From the NCBI RefSeq assembly GCF_947496985.1, contig NZ_CANMEZ010000006.1, positions 186,001-250,000 on the forward strand: a stretch of DNA of 64,000 bases, in the 5' to 3' direction. The position numbers and the translations under genes were made by a program. The number at the start of each line of letters is the position of its first letter. The first letter of the stretch is position 1. A model generated the notes under the pieces. That model had not been told where the DNA came from and did no database searches. It was given only the letters and a program-made list of their open reading frames with translations. This document shows, piece after piece, positions 25,028 through 33,624 of this stretch. This DNA comes from an uncultured Kordia sp. (lineage in GTDB: Bacteria; Bacteroidota; Bacteroidia; Flavobacteriales; Flavobacteriaceae).

Positions 25028-27457
25028 TTAAAACTTCACCTGCAACGTCGTATAAAAATTACGATTGTTTGATGGAATGATTCCTGGACCTGGATAACCT
25101 GTAGCACGTCGTGTAAAATATTCGTTATCTAATAGATTATTGATTCCAGCTTCAAGCTTAAAGTTTTTGTACGTATATGACAATGAAACATCTAAAATAT
25201 CATAGGCAGGAATTTCACCAATCACACCACTTAAGTTACTTTCTACTGCATTAGATGCATCCGTAAATTGCTTTGCTAAATACGTATATTGAATGTTTGA
25301 CAAGAAGTTTTTATAGCCAAATCGAATTCCTGTTTTTAGGTTTACGTTTGGTACAAATTCCACCTTGTTTCCTTCTACTCCATTTTCCTCTGTTTTGGTA
25401 TATTCTGAGTTCATAATTGAAGCATTTATGAAGTAATTGAAACTATAATCGTTGTTTTTGATGAAAATTTCATTCAAATTAAAATCTAATAATGATTCTA
25501 CTCCATACATTACAGCATCTCCAATATTTGCACGGACAGTTTTTACACTTCCATCAGGAAAACCTTGTTGTACAAAACCAATTCTATCATTGTAAAACAA
25601 TCCAAAAGCACCAATATCATACGAAACAATATTCTTGTAATTTCCTCGTAATCCGAAATCAATTGTCATTCCTTTTTCATCATCAATATCAGGACTAATC
25701 GCAAAAGCAGGATTGATTATACTGATATCAGTAAATGTTACCGAACGATAGTTTTGTGATATATTTCCATAGATTTCTAATGCATCCGAAGGCTTATAAC
25801 TTGCTCCTAATCCGAACAATACAAATGAACGTTCACGCACTTCGCTATTGTCAACTGTTTCGTTTAAAATTACATTTCCAGCGGCATCGGTGTTGATTCG
25901 CTTGAAAAATCCGTCACTTTCGGTTTTGATATGTTCAAATCGGAAACCTGGTGTAATAGACAGTTTATCATTTATATAAAATATATTTTCTCCAAAAACA
26001 GCAATGTTTAAGTTTGGATAATCATATGCTGATTGATTTTGATAGTTTGGAAAATCGTCTAATTGAAAATCAAAGTTTGGATCGTTTCCTGTAGAACCAG
26101 GACCTTGCTGACTTGTATTGTCTGCTTTGTAAAATTTTGAACCAACTAAGTATGTCGCCTTTTTTCCAAATACTTCATATTCACTCAACAAACGTGCTTC
26201 AAAGCCAAAGTTTTTAAAATCACCTTTAATTAAATCACGTTCTTCAACTGGATCAATCTGATTCACTCTATTTGTACGGAAACCTAGAGCATTTCTAGAT
26301 GCTTGTAAACCAAACGCATTGAAAGTGAAATTTGTCTTTTCAGAGAATTTATGCGCAAACTTTACATTATACAATAACCAATCAATTTGAAACCAATTTC
26401 GTGCTCTATTACTTTGAAAAGGATTTTCTGCAAACATTTCATCTGTTAATCCACCAGCTTGTTTGGCTAAATATCGTAAGTAGGTAAGCTCTCCTTCTAT
26501 TTTTGTATTTTCATTGAATTGATACCCAAGATGCACATAAGCATTTTTAGATTCAAACTCAGAATTTGGACGGAATCCATCTCCTTTTTTATAGTTGAAA
26601 AACGAATAGTAACTAAACTTTCCAGTTGTTCCGCTTACACTTGTAAAGTTTGTATATAAATTATTGCTTCCTATCGTGTTTCGCGTAATAAACTCGAATG
26701 GTTTTGTTTTATTTGGTTCTTTCATTACGAAGTTCACCAAACCACCAAATTGTGTTCCATATTGTAACGAAGCTGCTCCACGAATGATTTGAATTTCTTT
26801 GGTACCTTCTGCAGGTGGCGAATAGTAACTTTCTGGATATCCTAACACATCAGCGCTAATGTCATAACCATTTTGACGTGTATTAAAATTTGCTGTTCGG
26901 TTTGGATCTAAACCACGTCCACCAATATTAAGTTGCAAACCTGCATCGTCATTTTGATAAATATTTAAACCAACAACCTGACTGTATATTTGACGTGCAT
27001 TATTGGAAGCTAAGTTTGCCATCGATTGATCTACTAATACAACTTCTGTCTTTTTTCCAGCATAGATAGCTGTTTCTTCTACGTCTTTTAAGCGTTTTAG
27101 TGTAAAAACTTTATTCTTACGTACATTTAACTGTACTTCTGATAATTGTTCTCCGAGTTCTTTTAAACCAATATTCAAAACCACATCTTTATTTACAACT
27201 ACTTTTTTCTCGGTTACTTCATATTCAAACGAGAAAAACACTAAAATGATGTTTTCTTTTTCTGTCTCAAATTCGTAATAACCTTGCGCATTTGTTGTTG
27301 CAACTTTTCCAGAAGCTTTGTCATAAATATCAACATTTGCAATTGGTGAATTGGTTGCTGATGCAGTTACAGTTCCAGAAATTTTTTGCTGTGCAATTAG
27401 GGAAATGCTACACAAACAAAATGCAATAAGTACGCTAAAATTCTTAATGTTTATCAT
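25028..27457 (-). CDS. TonB-dependent outer-membrane receptor
   Basis: 809 residues. A signal peptide (1-22) is followed by a carboxypeptidase-D-regulatory-like beta domain (about 23-105), a plug (about 130-240, LNIGGRGLDPNRTANFNTRQ) and a 22-strand barrel ending in a terminal Phe (LQVKF). The layout resembles FecA/siderophore-type receptors. Its start overlaps the end of the HTTM gene by 14 bases, and it is the last gene of the DUF4856-imelysin-HTTM operon, so the substrate is probably iron or another metal complex. Confidence 0.92.
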   Translation of the reverse strand: MINIKNFSVLIAFCLCSISLIAQQKISGTVTASATNSPIANVDIYDKASGKVATTNAQGYYEFETEKENIILVFFSFEYEVTEKKVVVNKDVVLNIGLKELGEQLSEVQLNVRKNKVFTLKRLKDVEETAIYAGKKTEVVLVDQSMANLASNNARQIYSQVVGLNIYQNDDAGLQLNIGGRGLDPNRTANFNTRQNGYDISADVLGYPESYYSPPAEGTKEIQIIRGAASLQYGTQFGGLVNFVMKEPNKTKPFEFITRNTIGSNNLYTNFTSVSGTTGKFSYYSFFNYKKGDGFRPNSEFESKNAYVHLGYQFNENTKIEGELTYLRYLAKQAGGLTDEMFAENPFQSNRARNWFQIDWLLYNVKFAHKFSEKTNFTFNAFGLQASRNALGFRTNRVNQIDPVEERDLIKGDFKNFGFEARLLSEYEVFGKKATYLVGSKFYKADNTSQQGPGSTGNDPNFDFQLDDFPNYQNQSAYDYPNLNIAVFGENIFYINDKLSITPGFRFEHIKTESDGFFKRINTDAAGNVILNETVDNSEVRERSFVLFGLGASYKPSDALEIYGNISQNYRSVTFTDISIINPAFAISPDIDDEKGMTIDFGLRGNYKNIVSYDIGAFGLFYNDRIGFVQQGFPDGSVKTVRANIGDAVMYGVESLLDFNLNEIFIKNNDYSFNYFINASIMNSEYTKTEENGVEGNKVEFVPNVNLKTGIRFGYKNFLSNIQYTYLAKQFTDASNAVESNLSGVIGEIPAYDILDVSLSYTYKNFKLEAGINNLLDNEYFTRRATGYPGPGIIPSNNRNFYTTLQVKF

Positions 27458-28808
27458 CGTTAAAGGGTAAAATCCACGTTTTAGGTTTGAATGATTCTTC
27501 TTCTTGGTACAAATCTACCGTTTTATCTATAAATAGTTGACTCAAATGTCCGTTGAGTGCCACATAACTTTCAACAAATACTTGCACATTTTTATGACCT
27601 TGATTCGTAAAATGGTCCCCTAAATAGTGTGCATATTCTAAAATAAAATCAGGTTGAAAACTCATTTGTTTTTCCTGTAAAGGCGTGAGAAAGTCACTGT
27701 TATTTACATAGAAAAAGTTATTAGTTTCTCCATCTACAATTTTAAATGTTGTACTTCCCATTTTTTCCATCAACATTACGCGCCATGAAAAACGATAGCC
27801 TTGTTCTGTCCAAAATAGATTGCCATTATACAACAGAAATCTGAAAGGAAATATGATTTGAATCATAAAAAACAGCATGACTACAGGAATAATTACTGAT
27901 TTGAATTTTAGCTTGTATTCAGGTATGATTTCTATAGTTTTTGATTTGATTTGAATTACTTTTTGTATTACTTTTTTGATGAATGCAATGATTTTTTTGT
28001 GGAAATCAGCTTCAAAGAAAATTAATGATCCAACAATCATAACATACGGGAACATTCCTATTGGAAATAATACACGCGTGAATATGTGAAAGAAAACTAC
28101 CAACGCAAATGCAAACCAACGTGTACGTTTGTAAAGTAATAAGAATGGAATGAATAAATCGTATAACATTCCTGACCAACTCATTGCATAGTGAAACCAA
28201 TCTTGTTGCATCAATGTTTCTCCAATAATTGGCAAATCGTACTTGGAAGGCAACCAAATTTTAAGTGGCATAGCTTTGAATAACCAATCTGAATTTATTT
28301 TGGCTAGACCCGCATAGAAGTAGACAATTCCTAATAATAATTTTATCGCATCTATACACCAATTTGGAATTTCCTCAAAACTTCTTTTTCGAAAGATATT
28401 ATCTATTGAAAATGTAGCATTTGCGGGAAGAAAGATGAGCAAAAAACTAAGAATACTTATGAAATAGTAATGATTTAAATAGGTTGTTTTCTCCATAAGT
28501 TCGATATATGTAAAACTAAGAAAAAACGTGATGATTGCCAATCGATATTTAAATCCTAACGCTACAAAAAATGCAGATAATCCACAGATAATGAATATGA
28601 TATATGTAAAACTACCTAAGGGTTTTATCCATTCAAAACCATAATAAGAAAAGTGAAATGCAGGTTCGAGATAAATAGATTCTATCCAACCTTTTAACCA
28701 AAAACGAATGATACTGTAACACATCATTAAACCAAAACCAATACGAAATACCGCCAAGGGTGAAGCATTGGTTTTTTGGGTAAGATATGTTTGAAAACGA
28801 TTCATCAT
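27444..28808 (-). CDS. HTTM domain membrane protein
   Basis: 454 residues from the ATG at 28808 (another ATG follows immediately; an upstream TTG is less likely). It has several hydrophobic helices in the first ~300 residues, in the pattern of the HTTM domain related to the membrane part of vitamin K-dependent gamma-carboxylase, then a ~150-residue soluble tail with GYRFSWRVMLMEK. It lies in an uptake operon and overlaps the receptor gene by 14 bases, so translational coupling is likely. Its biochemical role there is unknown; carboxylation is not established for this branch. Confidence 0.85.
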   Translation of the reverse strand: MMNRFQTYLTQKTNASPLAVFRIGFGLMMCYSIIRFWLKGWIESIYLEPAFHFSYYGFEWIKPLGSFTYIIFIICGLSAFFVALGFKYRLAIITFFLSFTYIELMEKTTYLNHYYFISILSFLLIFLPANATFSIDNIFRKRSFEEIPNWCIDAIKLLLGIVYFYAGLAKINSDWLFKAMPLKIWLPSKYDLPIIGETLMQQDWFHYAMSWSGMLYDLFIPFLLLYKRTRWFAFALVVFFHIFTRVLFPIGMFPYVMIVGSLIFFEADFHKKIIAFIKKVIQKVIQIKSKTIEIIPEYKLKFKSVIIPVVMLFFMIQIIFPFRFLLYNGNLFWTEQGYRFSWRVMLMEKMGSTTFKIVDGETNNFFYVNNSDFLTPLQEKQMSFQPDFILEYAHYLGDHFTNQGHKNVQVFVESYVALNGHLSQLFIDKTVDLYQEEESFKPKTWILPFNDDKH

Positions 28809-28814
28809 TTTACA

Positions 28815-28851
28815 CAAAAAAAGGTTGCCTTTGAATTACAGACAACCTTTT
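28815..28851 (-). terminator. Intra-operon terminator/attenuator
   Basis: On the minus strand AAAAGGTTG ... CAACCTTTT with a 15-base loop is followed by an unbroken T run of seven. It lies between the imelysin and HTTM genes and reaches to within a few bases of the HTTM start codon. It should lower expression of the membrane genes relative to the two lipoproteins. Confidence 0.65.
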
Positions 28852-28871
28852 ATATTTTGTTTTAGTTTGTA

Positions 28872-29984
28872 TTAATCACCATCTGCATCTACGTAATCAA
28901 CACTAATATTGAATGTTTGAAGCATATCAACTTTTAGTAATACAACTGCTGCTTGAAGTGCGTCATACGCTTGTGTCATTTTTGTATTATCCGTATTGAT
29001 TTGAGTATAAAAGTTAGCGTTTAATGCTTGTATTTTTTCACGAGCAGTTCCAAACTGTCCGTTAATCATAGTTGCTAAGTCAGTTCTATCTAAATTGTCA
29101 AGATATCCTTTGAAACCAATTCCTGAAGTACTTGCTCCAAAATGTGTTCCGTTGAATATATTTTGAACAGCAGTTAATGCTTCTAAGGCTAATTCTTTAG
29201 AGACTTCTTGGTTGTAAAATCCTTCTACTTTTTCAGGTAGTGGAGTTGCTGAAAAGTTTCCTGCTGGAATTCCAAATTTATTTGCTCTTAATCCTTTTTC
29301 GTAATAGAAGATATAATCATTTACGATTTTGTTAGCAGCACTTGATGCTGTATTTGTAGTACTTGCAATAAAGGTAGCTCTGTATGAAGTATTCCAATCG
29401 TTTAACACGTCCTGTGTTAAGGTTTTCATTTGATTGATTAAATCTGAAAGATATGTTTGATTTTTAGCAGATTCAGCATCTGTTGTATATTTCTCTAGAA
29501 TTTCAGTATCTGAAGCTCCAATTCCGTATATCATATAATCTACCGCAGGAAAACCAACTGCGTCATTATTATTAACAGCTGTTAAATCGTAATTGCTATT
29601 TGTAATATTGTTATGAATATCTATTGTATTTGTTGGATAGATATTCATTTGGAAGTGATATAGAATTTCTTCTGCTTTTCCAATATTGAAAGCTTCTACA
29701 TGTTGCCATGTTTTGTAAGCTGTTAACCAACTAGCACGTAATCTATCTAAGTTAGCCTGATTTGAAATTGCAACGAAATCATCTTTTGAAGTTACCAACG
29801 CAGCTAAATTATTATTTAATTCTTCATATGCAGGAATAATTAAATTGTCTGCAAAATTACTAAGTAATGCGCCTCTATTAAATGGAGTTGTACCTGGTGT
29901 ATCAGATACTACATTGTCATCACTTGAACTACAGGCTGCAATAAAAATTGCTAATAGTACTACTGGAAAGATTTTCTTTATCAT
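28872..29984 (-). CDS. Imelysin family lipoprotein
   Basis: 370 residues from the ATG at 29984, which begins a lipoprotein signal (lipobox FIAAC, Cys18); codons upstream of it disturb the signal. The helical body matches the imelysin/IrpA family linked to iron uptake (W..YK.WQHVEAF region; EKG.R.NKFGIP). The family's GxHxxE metal motif appears only as GFPAVD in GFPAVDYMIYG, with Pro for His and Asp for Glu. It is second in the uptake operon after DUF4856. It probably sits in the outer membrane facing outward or into the periplasm. Confidence 0.9.
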   Translation of the reverse strand: MIKKIFPVVLLAIFIAACSSSDDNVVSDTPGTTPFNRGALLSNFADNLIIPAYEELNNNLAALVTSKDDFVAISNQANLDRLRASWLTAYKTWQHVEAFNIGKAEEILYHFQMNIYPTNTIDIHNNITNSNYDLTAVNNNDAVGFPAVDYMIYGIGASDTEILEKYTTDAESAKNQTYLSDLINQMKTLTQDVLNDWNTSYRATFIASTTNTASSAANKIVNDYIFYYEKGLRANKFGIPAGNFSATPLPEKVEGFYNQEVSKELALEALTAVQNIFNGTHFGASTSGIGFKGYLDNLDRTDLATMINGQFGTAREKIQALNANFYTQINTDNTKMTQAYDALQAAVVLLKVDMLQTFNISVDYVDADGD

Positions 29985-30087
29985 CTTATTTCTATTTATT
30001 CTAAATAAACGTTGCAAAAGTAAAAAAGTAGCCAATGTTATCCTAACAGTTTGACTACTTTTTTATACTAATTCTAAATAATATTTT

Positions 30088-31290
30088 CTAGCTTCCAGCT
30101 TGAGTTGTTGTAAAGTTGAATTCTGCCGAGATTGTATCAGAAATTTCATCTAAAGTTGCAGGAGTTACATCCCAGAATCCGTTTCCAGTCATTAATTGAG
30201 AAATGAATCCATCAACTTGTGCTTTTGTAAAGTAAGGTACATTTGTTCCTGGTTTACGTGTAAACTGTAGGCTATAGATAAATCCGAATCCTTCAGATAA
30301 ATCGTGAAATGCACTTGCATAATCAGTTCCTAAATTATTTTTTCCTTGTTGTAGATAGTATACTGCTCTTACACCAATTACTGTTGATATTTTCTCTCTA
30401 ATAATTTCTGCTTGTTCATCACGAACTGTGTAATTTTTTGCAACAATTGCAGCTCTTCCTAGTTTAAATGCTTCATATACATCAGATGCAATTCCTGCAA
30501 AATCTGTATCACCTTCAACTCTTGCTAAATATTTGTTTAAGAAACTATCTTCATTTAAGATTGGTGCAGTTGCATTGTCTGTTCCGTAAAGGTATCCAAA
30601 AGCTTCATCCCATTTGTGCTCCATTGTTGTATAAGTTTTACCTTCTTCAACTGTTCCTGCATCATTATTAACTCTGTTATCTCCTGCATCTAAAACTGAA
30701 GTACTTAAGTAATTATTTAACATTTGATCCGCCATTAATGCACCAATTAATGCTTTGTTTACTGCTTGATTATACTCTAATCCTTTACCGTTAATGTAAC
30801 GTGTAGAACCTCCACCAGCTTCTTGTAAGTTTCCTGCATTTCCTGCAGTTGCAGTTGTTCCCCAGTTTGGAAACACATTGTTTACTTGGTTTTCAATCCA
30901 TGAATCAAAGTCCGCTTTTATTGCGTTCGCATCTGTTGTGTTTGCTGAGAAGTAATCTGAAGAAGCAGCTGTTTTACTGCGAATACTTTTTCCAGAAGCA
31001 TTTAAATCTGTATCATTAAAGTCATTGTTACCTTCTGCATGTGCAAACATTCCGTCAAGCATTGCTTCGGTTCTCGTATTATCTTTTAATGCTGAAATTA
31101 GCTCTTCTCCCATTTCAATTCTAGTAGTTTGTCCACTGTAACTTACTGTAGAATTTCCATCTCTACTAAATGCATAAGTAGCTGGTGCTACAACTTGCGG
31201 GTCTACTGGAGCTGGTGCATCATCATCACTTGAGCATGATACAAATACAATATTTGAAATTGCTAATAATCCAACTATTACTTTTTTCAT
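30088..31290 (-). CDS. DUF4856 lipoprotein
   Basis: 400 residues. A lipoprotein signal peptide (Cys19 in VFVSC) with a following Asp/Ala/Pro linker. The body (TYAFSRDGNSTVSYSGQTTR at the start; YNQAVNKALIGALMADQML in the middle) matches DUF4856, a Bacteroidota family encoded beside imelysin, HTTM and TonB receptors. It is first in the operon, directly behind a near-perfect promoter. It is probably a substrate-binding or receptor-accessory lipoprotein; the function is not established. Confidence 0.88.
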   Translation of the reverse strand: MKKVIVGLLAISNIVFVSCSSDDDAPAPVDPQVVAPATYAFSRDGNSTVSYSGQTTRIEMGEELISALKDNTRTEAMLDGMFAHAEGNNDFNDTDLNASGKSIRSKTAASSDYFSANTTDANAIKADFDSWIENQVNNVFPNWGTTATAGNAGNLQEAGGGSTRYINGKGLEYNQAVNKALIGALMADQMLNNYLSTSVLDAGDNRVNNDAGTVEEGKTYTTMEHKWDEAFGYLYGTDNATAPILNEDSFLNKYLARVEGDTDFAGIASDVYEAFKLGRAAIVAKNYTVRDEQAEIIREKISTVIGVRAVYYLQQGKNNLGTDYASAFHDLSEGFGFIYSLQFTRKPGTNVPYFTKAQVDGFISQLMTGNGFWDVTPATLDEISDTISAEFNFTTTQAGS

Positions 31291-31325
31291 TATGACTGTT
31301 TTTATAGATGTTGTTATTTTTTTGG

Positions 31326-31356
31326 CAAATATATTATGGGTTTTTGAATTGACAAA
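31326..31356 (-). promoter_or_regulatory. Bacteroidota sigma-type promoter of the uptake operon
   Basis: On the minus strand: TTTG, 19 bases, TATATTTG. This matches the TTTG-N19-TAnnTTTG consensus exactly. Transcription would begin about 30 bases before the DUF4856 start codon. Confidence 0.8.
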
Positions 31357-31497
31357 GCTTATTTAGATTTAATCTTAGTTAAATTAAAAATAACATACTA
31401 AAATGCTTATTATCAATTATTTAAAAAAATACGACATCAAATTTTCGAAGAAATAGATTCTTTTATTTTTTACTAATCATGAAAAATTTATTTGAAA

Positions 31498-31511
31498 TAC
31501 GGTTTTCCGTA
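31498..31511. promoter_or_regulatory. TACGG-TTTT-CCGTA inverted repeat
   Basis: A perfect 5+5 inverted repeat upstream of the eight-gene operon, in the same AAATACGG..TTTCCGTAA context as the site at 12878 before the precursor peptides. A candidate operator; regulator unknown. Confidence 0.4.
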
Positions 31512-31609
31512 AGATATTTCTTTAAATAAAAAGTATACTTGACACATGCTTACAAAGCCTTATTCCTATTAATAAAACATCTTAGTAAATTTTTAAACTA
31601 TAGACACCT

Positions 31610-33172
31610 ATGACTAAAAATACTTCTCTCTATACATCTCATTGTATACTTTTTATATTTTCATTAGTGCTTGCTTCTTTTTTCTTTTCGTGCGGTTCGA
31701 GCCCTGAGCAAGAATTACAAAAAAAGATAAATATCGCTATAAGAAATGATGACAAAGTAGATAAACAAGAATGGGACGATTTCACTAATCATATAAAAGA
31801 AAACGAGGAGAATTTCCCTGAATTAATTGATGATAAAAATGAAATCAATATTGAAACCTTACAGGATCTTATTGTTGAAAGAGTCAATAAAAGAAGTAAC
31901 AGTCAAAACATTGAAATATATAATCCAAATAAGATTAAAGAAGATGAAAAAGCTATTGATACTAAAATAAATTTCTATATAGAAAACTCTGGTAGCATGA
32001 ATGGCTATGTAAGAGGAATTACTGACTTTGAAGTAAACCTTGGAAAATTATTAGTCCTATCAAAAAATTACGCTTCAGAGAATAAGATTCATATCAATTT
32101 TATCAATTCAGAAATACATCCAATTCCAGAAACTCAAGATTTAATTGAATTTGCTGAATCATTAGAACCAATTAATACTTCTCCTTATTATAAATTAGGT
32201 GGATCATATAGTGATCGAAAAACAAGCGTACTTAATGATATTTTAAAAAAGATTTTGGACAATACTAACGAAAATTCGATTTCTATTTTTGTTTCTGACT
32301 GTATTTATTCATTAGGATATTCAAAAGATGCTAAAGGTGCATTAGGCTATCAACAGAATGGAACTATGGCAGCTTATCTAGAGAAATTTAGAGAAAAGAA
32401 AGACTTAAATATAGTTACAGCAATATATAAAATTAACTCAGATTTTAATGGGAAATATTTTCCTTACACATACAAAGGATCAGAGAAAAACTATGTTATA
32501 CTTGATGGTCAAAAACGACCTTATTATATATGGATTTTAGGAGATAATAAACGTGTCGATTCTTTCGTAGAAAAAATTAACTTTAAAGACTTTATCGGTT
32601 ATGAAAACAGTTATTTCATTGCAAATATTAATTCTAAAAAACAACCATTTTTCACTGTCTTGAAGGAGACTAATAAGCTAGGTGATTTTAAACAAGGTGA
32701 CCGGACATCAAGAAATATAAAAAGTATTGATGGTGTCAAGTATGAAAAAGGTGTACTTCAATTTTCAATAGCTATTGATCTTAGCAAAGTTCCTGTTGAC
32801 AGGAATTATTTAGAAAATAAAGAAAACTATAAAATTAATGAAGGCTTCTTTATAAAATCAATAGAAACTGTCAATCGTGATAAAATTACTCGTAGAGATT
32901 TCTTAACCGTTGAAAAGACAACAGCTACGCACATCATTACCGTATCAACCACAAATAAATATTCCATTCGTAATCTTCAATTAGAGCTCTTAAATAAAAT
33001 CCCGTCTTGGGTAGCAGAAAGTAGTAGTGTTGATGATAGAAATATAAAAAGAGAACTCAATAAAACTTTTGGGTTATCATATTTGATTAATGGAGTGACT
33101 GACGCTTATAATGAAAAAAACAGCTCAAACAATACATCATATTTCAATATAGACATTAATATAAAAAAATAA
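31610..33172 (+). CDS. vWA-like lipoprotein, gene 1 of the eight-gene system
   Basis: 520 residues. A lipoprotein signal (hydrophobic 12-26, lipobox FFFSC, Cys28) and a charged helical linker precede a von Willebrand A-like domain from ~115. The metal-site loop reads IENSGSMNGY (Glu125, Ser127, Ser129), so the usual first Asp of DxSxS is Glu; a second conserved acidic site is Asp230 in IFVSDCIYS. The C-terminal ~200 residues are beta-rich and unknown. vWA domains build or sense protein complexes. It is followed by gene 2 after 4 bases. The lipid anchor places it on the periplasmic side of the envelope. Confidence 0.8.
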   Translation: MTKNTSLYTSHCILFIFSLVLASFFFSCGSSPEQELQKKINIAIRNDDKVDKQEWDDFTNHIKENEENFPELIDDKNEINIETLQDLIVERVNKRSNSQNIEIYNPNKIKEDEKAIDTKINFYIENSGSMNGYVRGITDFEVNLGKLLVLSKNYASENKIHINFINSEIHPIPETQDLIEFAESLEPINTSPYYKLGGSYSDRKTSVLNDILKKILDNTNENSISIFVSDCIYSLGYSKDAKGALGYQQNGTMAAYLEKFREKKDLNIVTAIYKINSDFNGKYFPYTYKGSEKNYVILDGQKRPYYIWILGDNKRVDSFVEKINFKDFIGYENSYFIANINSKKQPFFTVLKETNKLGDFKQGDRTSRNIKSIDGVKYEKGVLQFSIAIDLSKVPVDRNYLENKENYKINEGFFIKSIETVNRDKITRRDFLTVEKTTATHIITVSTTNKYSIRNLQLELLNKIPSWVAESSSVDDRNIKRELNKTFGLSYLINGVTDAYNEKNSSNNTSYFNIDINIKK

Positions 33173-33176
33173 AAAA

Positions 33177-33593
33177 ATGGATTTAAATAATATTTTCTCA
33201 GAAATATTTGAGATTCTAGGATATGCTGGCACATTTTCTCAAGACCTCTATCAAGAACAATTGTATCCGATTATTGGCTTACTTGGCGTATTCGTAAGTT
33301 TAGCTTTGGTACTTATATTTTATTTTATTATCAACAGACCAAAATTTTCTCGCTGGCAACACTGGTTGATAATTCTTTTAGTGAATTTCTTAATTGCATT
33401 TTTAATTGGTCTACTCCTTCCTTTGAACACATTTGATGGCCTAGGAATTGAGTATGAAACTTCAAAGTATATCACATTTGGATTTAAGAACGCTATCATA
33501 GTAACTATCTATTTCATTATATGGACATACTGCTTTAAATGGTGGAAATCGAACGCAAAAGGAACTCCAAAATTATTTTTTGGGAAATTTTAA
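33177..33593 (+). CDS. Three-helix membrane protein, gene 2 of the system
   Basis: 138 residues with three hydrophobic helices (about 30-56, 60-83 and 100-122) and a short basic C-terminal tail. No family recognised. It starts 4 bases after gene 1, so it is translated from the same message and probably anchors or couples the lipoprotein to the cytosolic tubulin-like protein of gene 3. Confidence 0.7.
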   Translation: MDLNNIFSEIFEILGYAGTFSQDLYQEQLYPIIGLLGVFVSLALVLIFYFIINRPKFSRWQHWLIILLVNFLIAFLIGLLLPLNTFDGLGIEYETSKYITFGFKNAIIVTIYFIIWTYCFKWWKSNAKGTPKLFFGKF

Positions 33594-33624
33594 ACAATAC
33601 ATTCAACTAAAAACATAAAAAACT

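Larger units (their letters stand above)
31291..31609. promoter_or_regulatory. Divergent region between uptake operon and eight-gene operon
   Basis: 319 AT-rich bases. The minus-strand promoter is clear at 31326-31356. For the plus strand I see no exact TAnnTTTG box; TTTATTTG near 31487 is one base off. The inverted repeat TACGG-TTTT-CCGTA at 31498-31511 lies about 98 bases before the first plus-strand gene and is the best regulator site. Confidence 0.5.
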
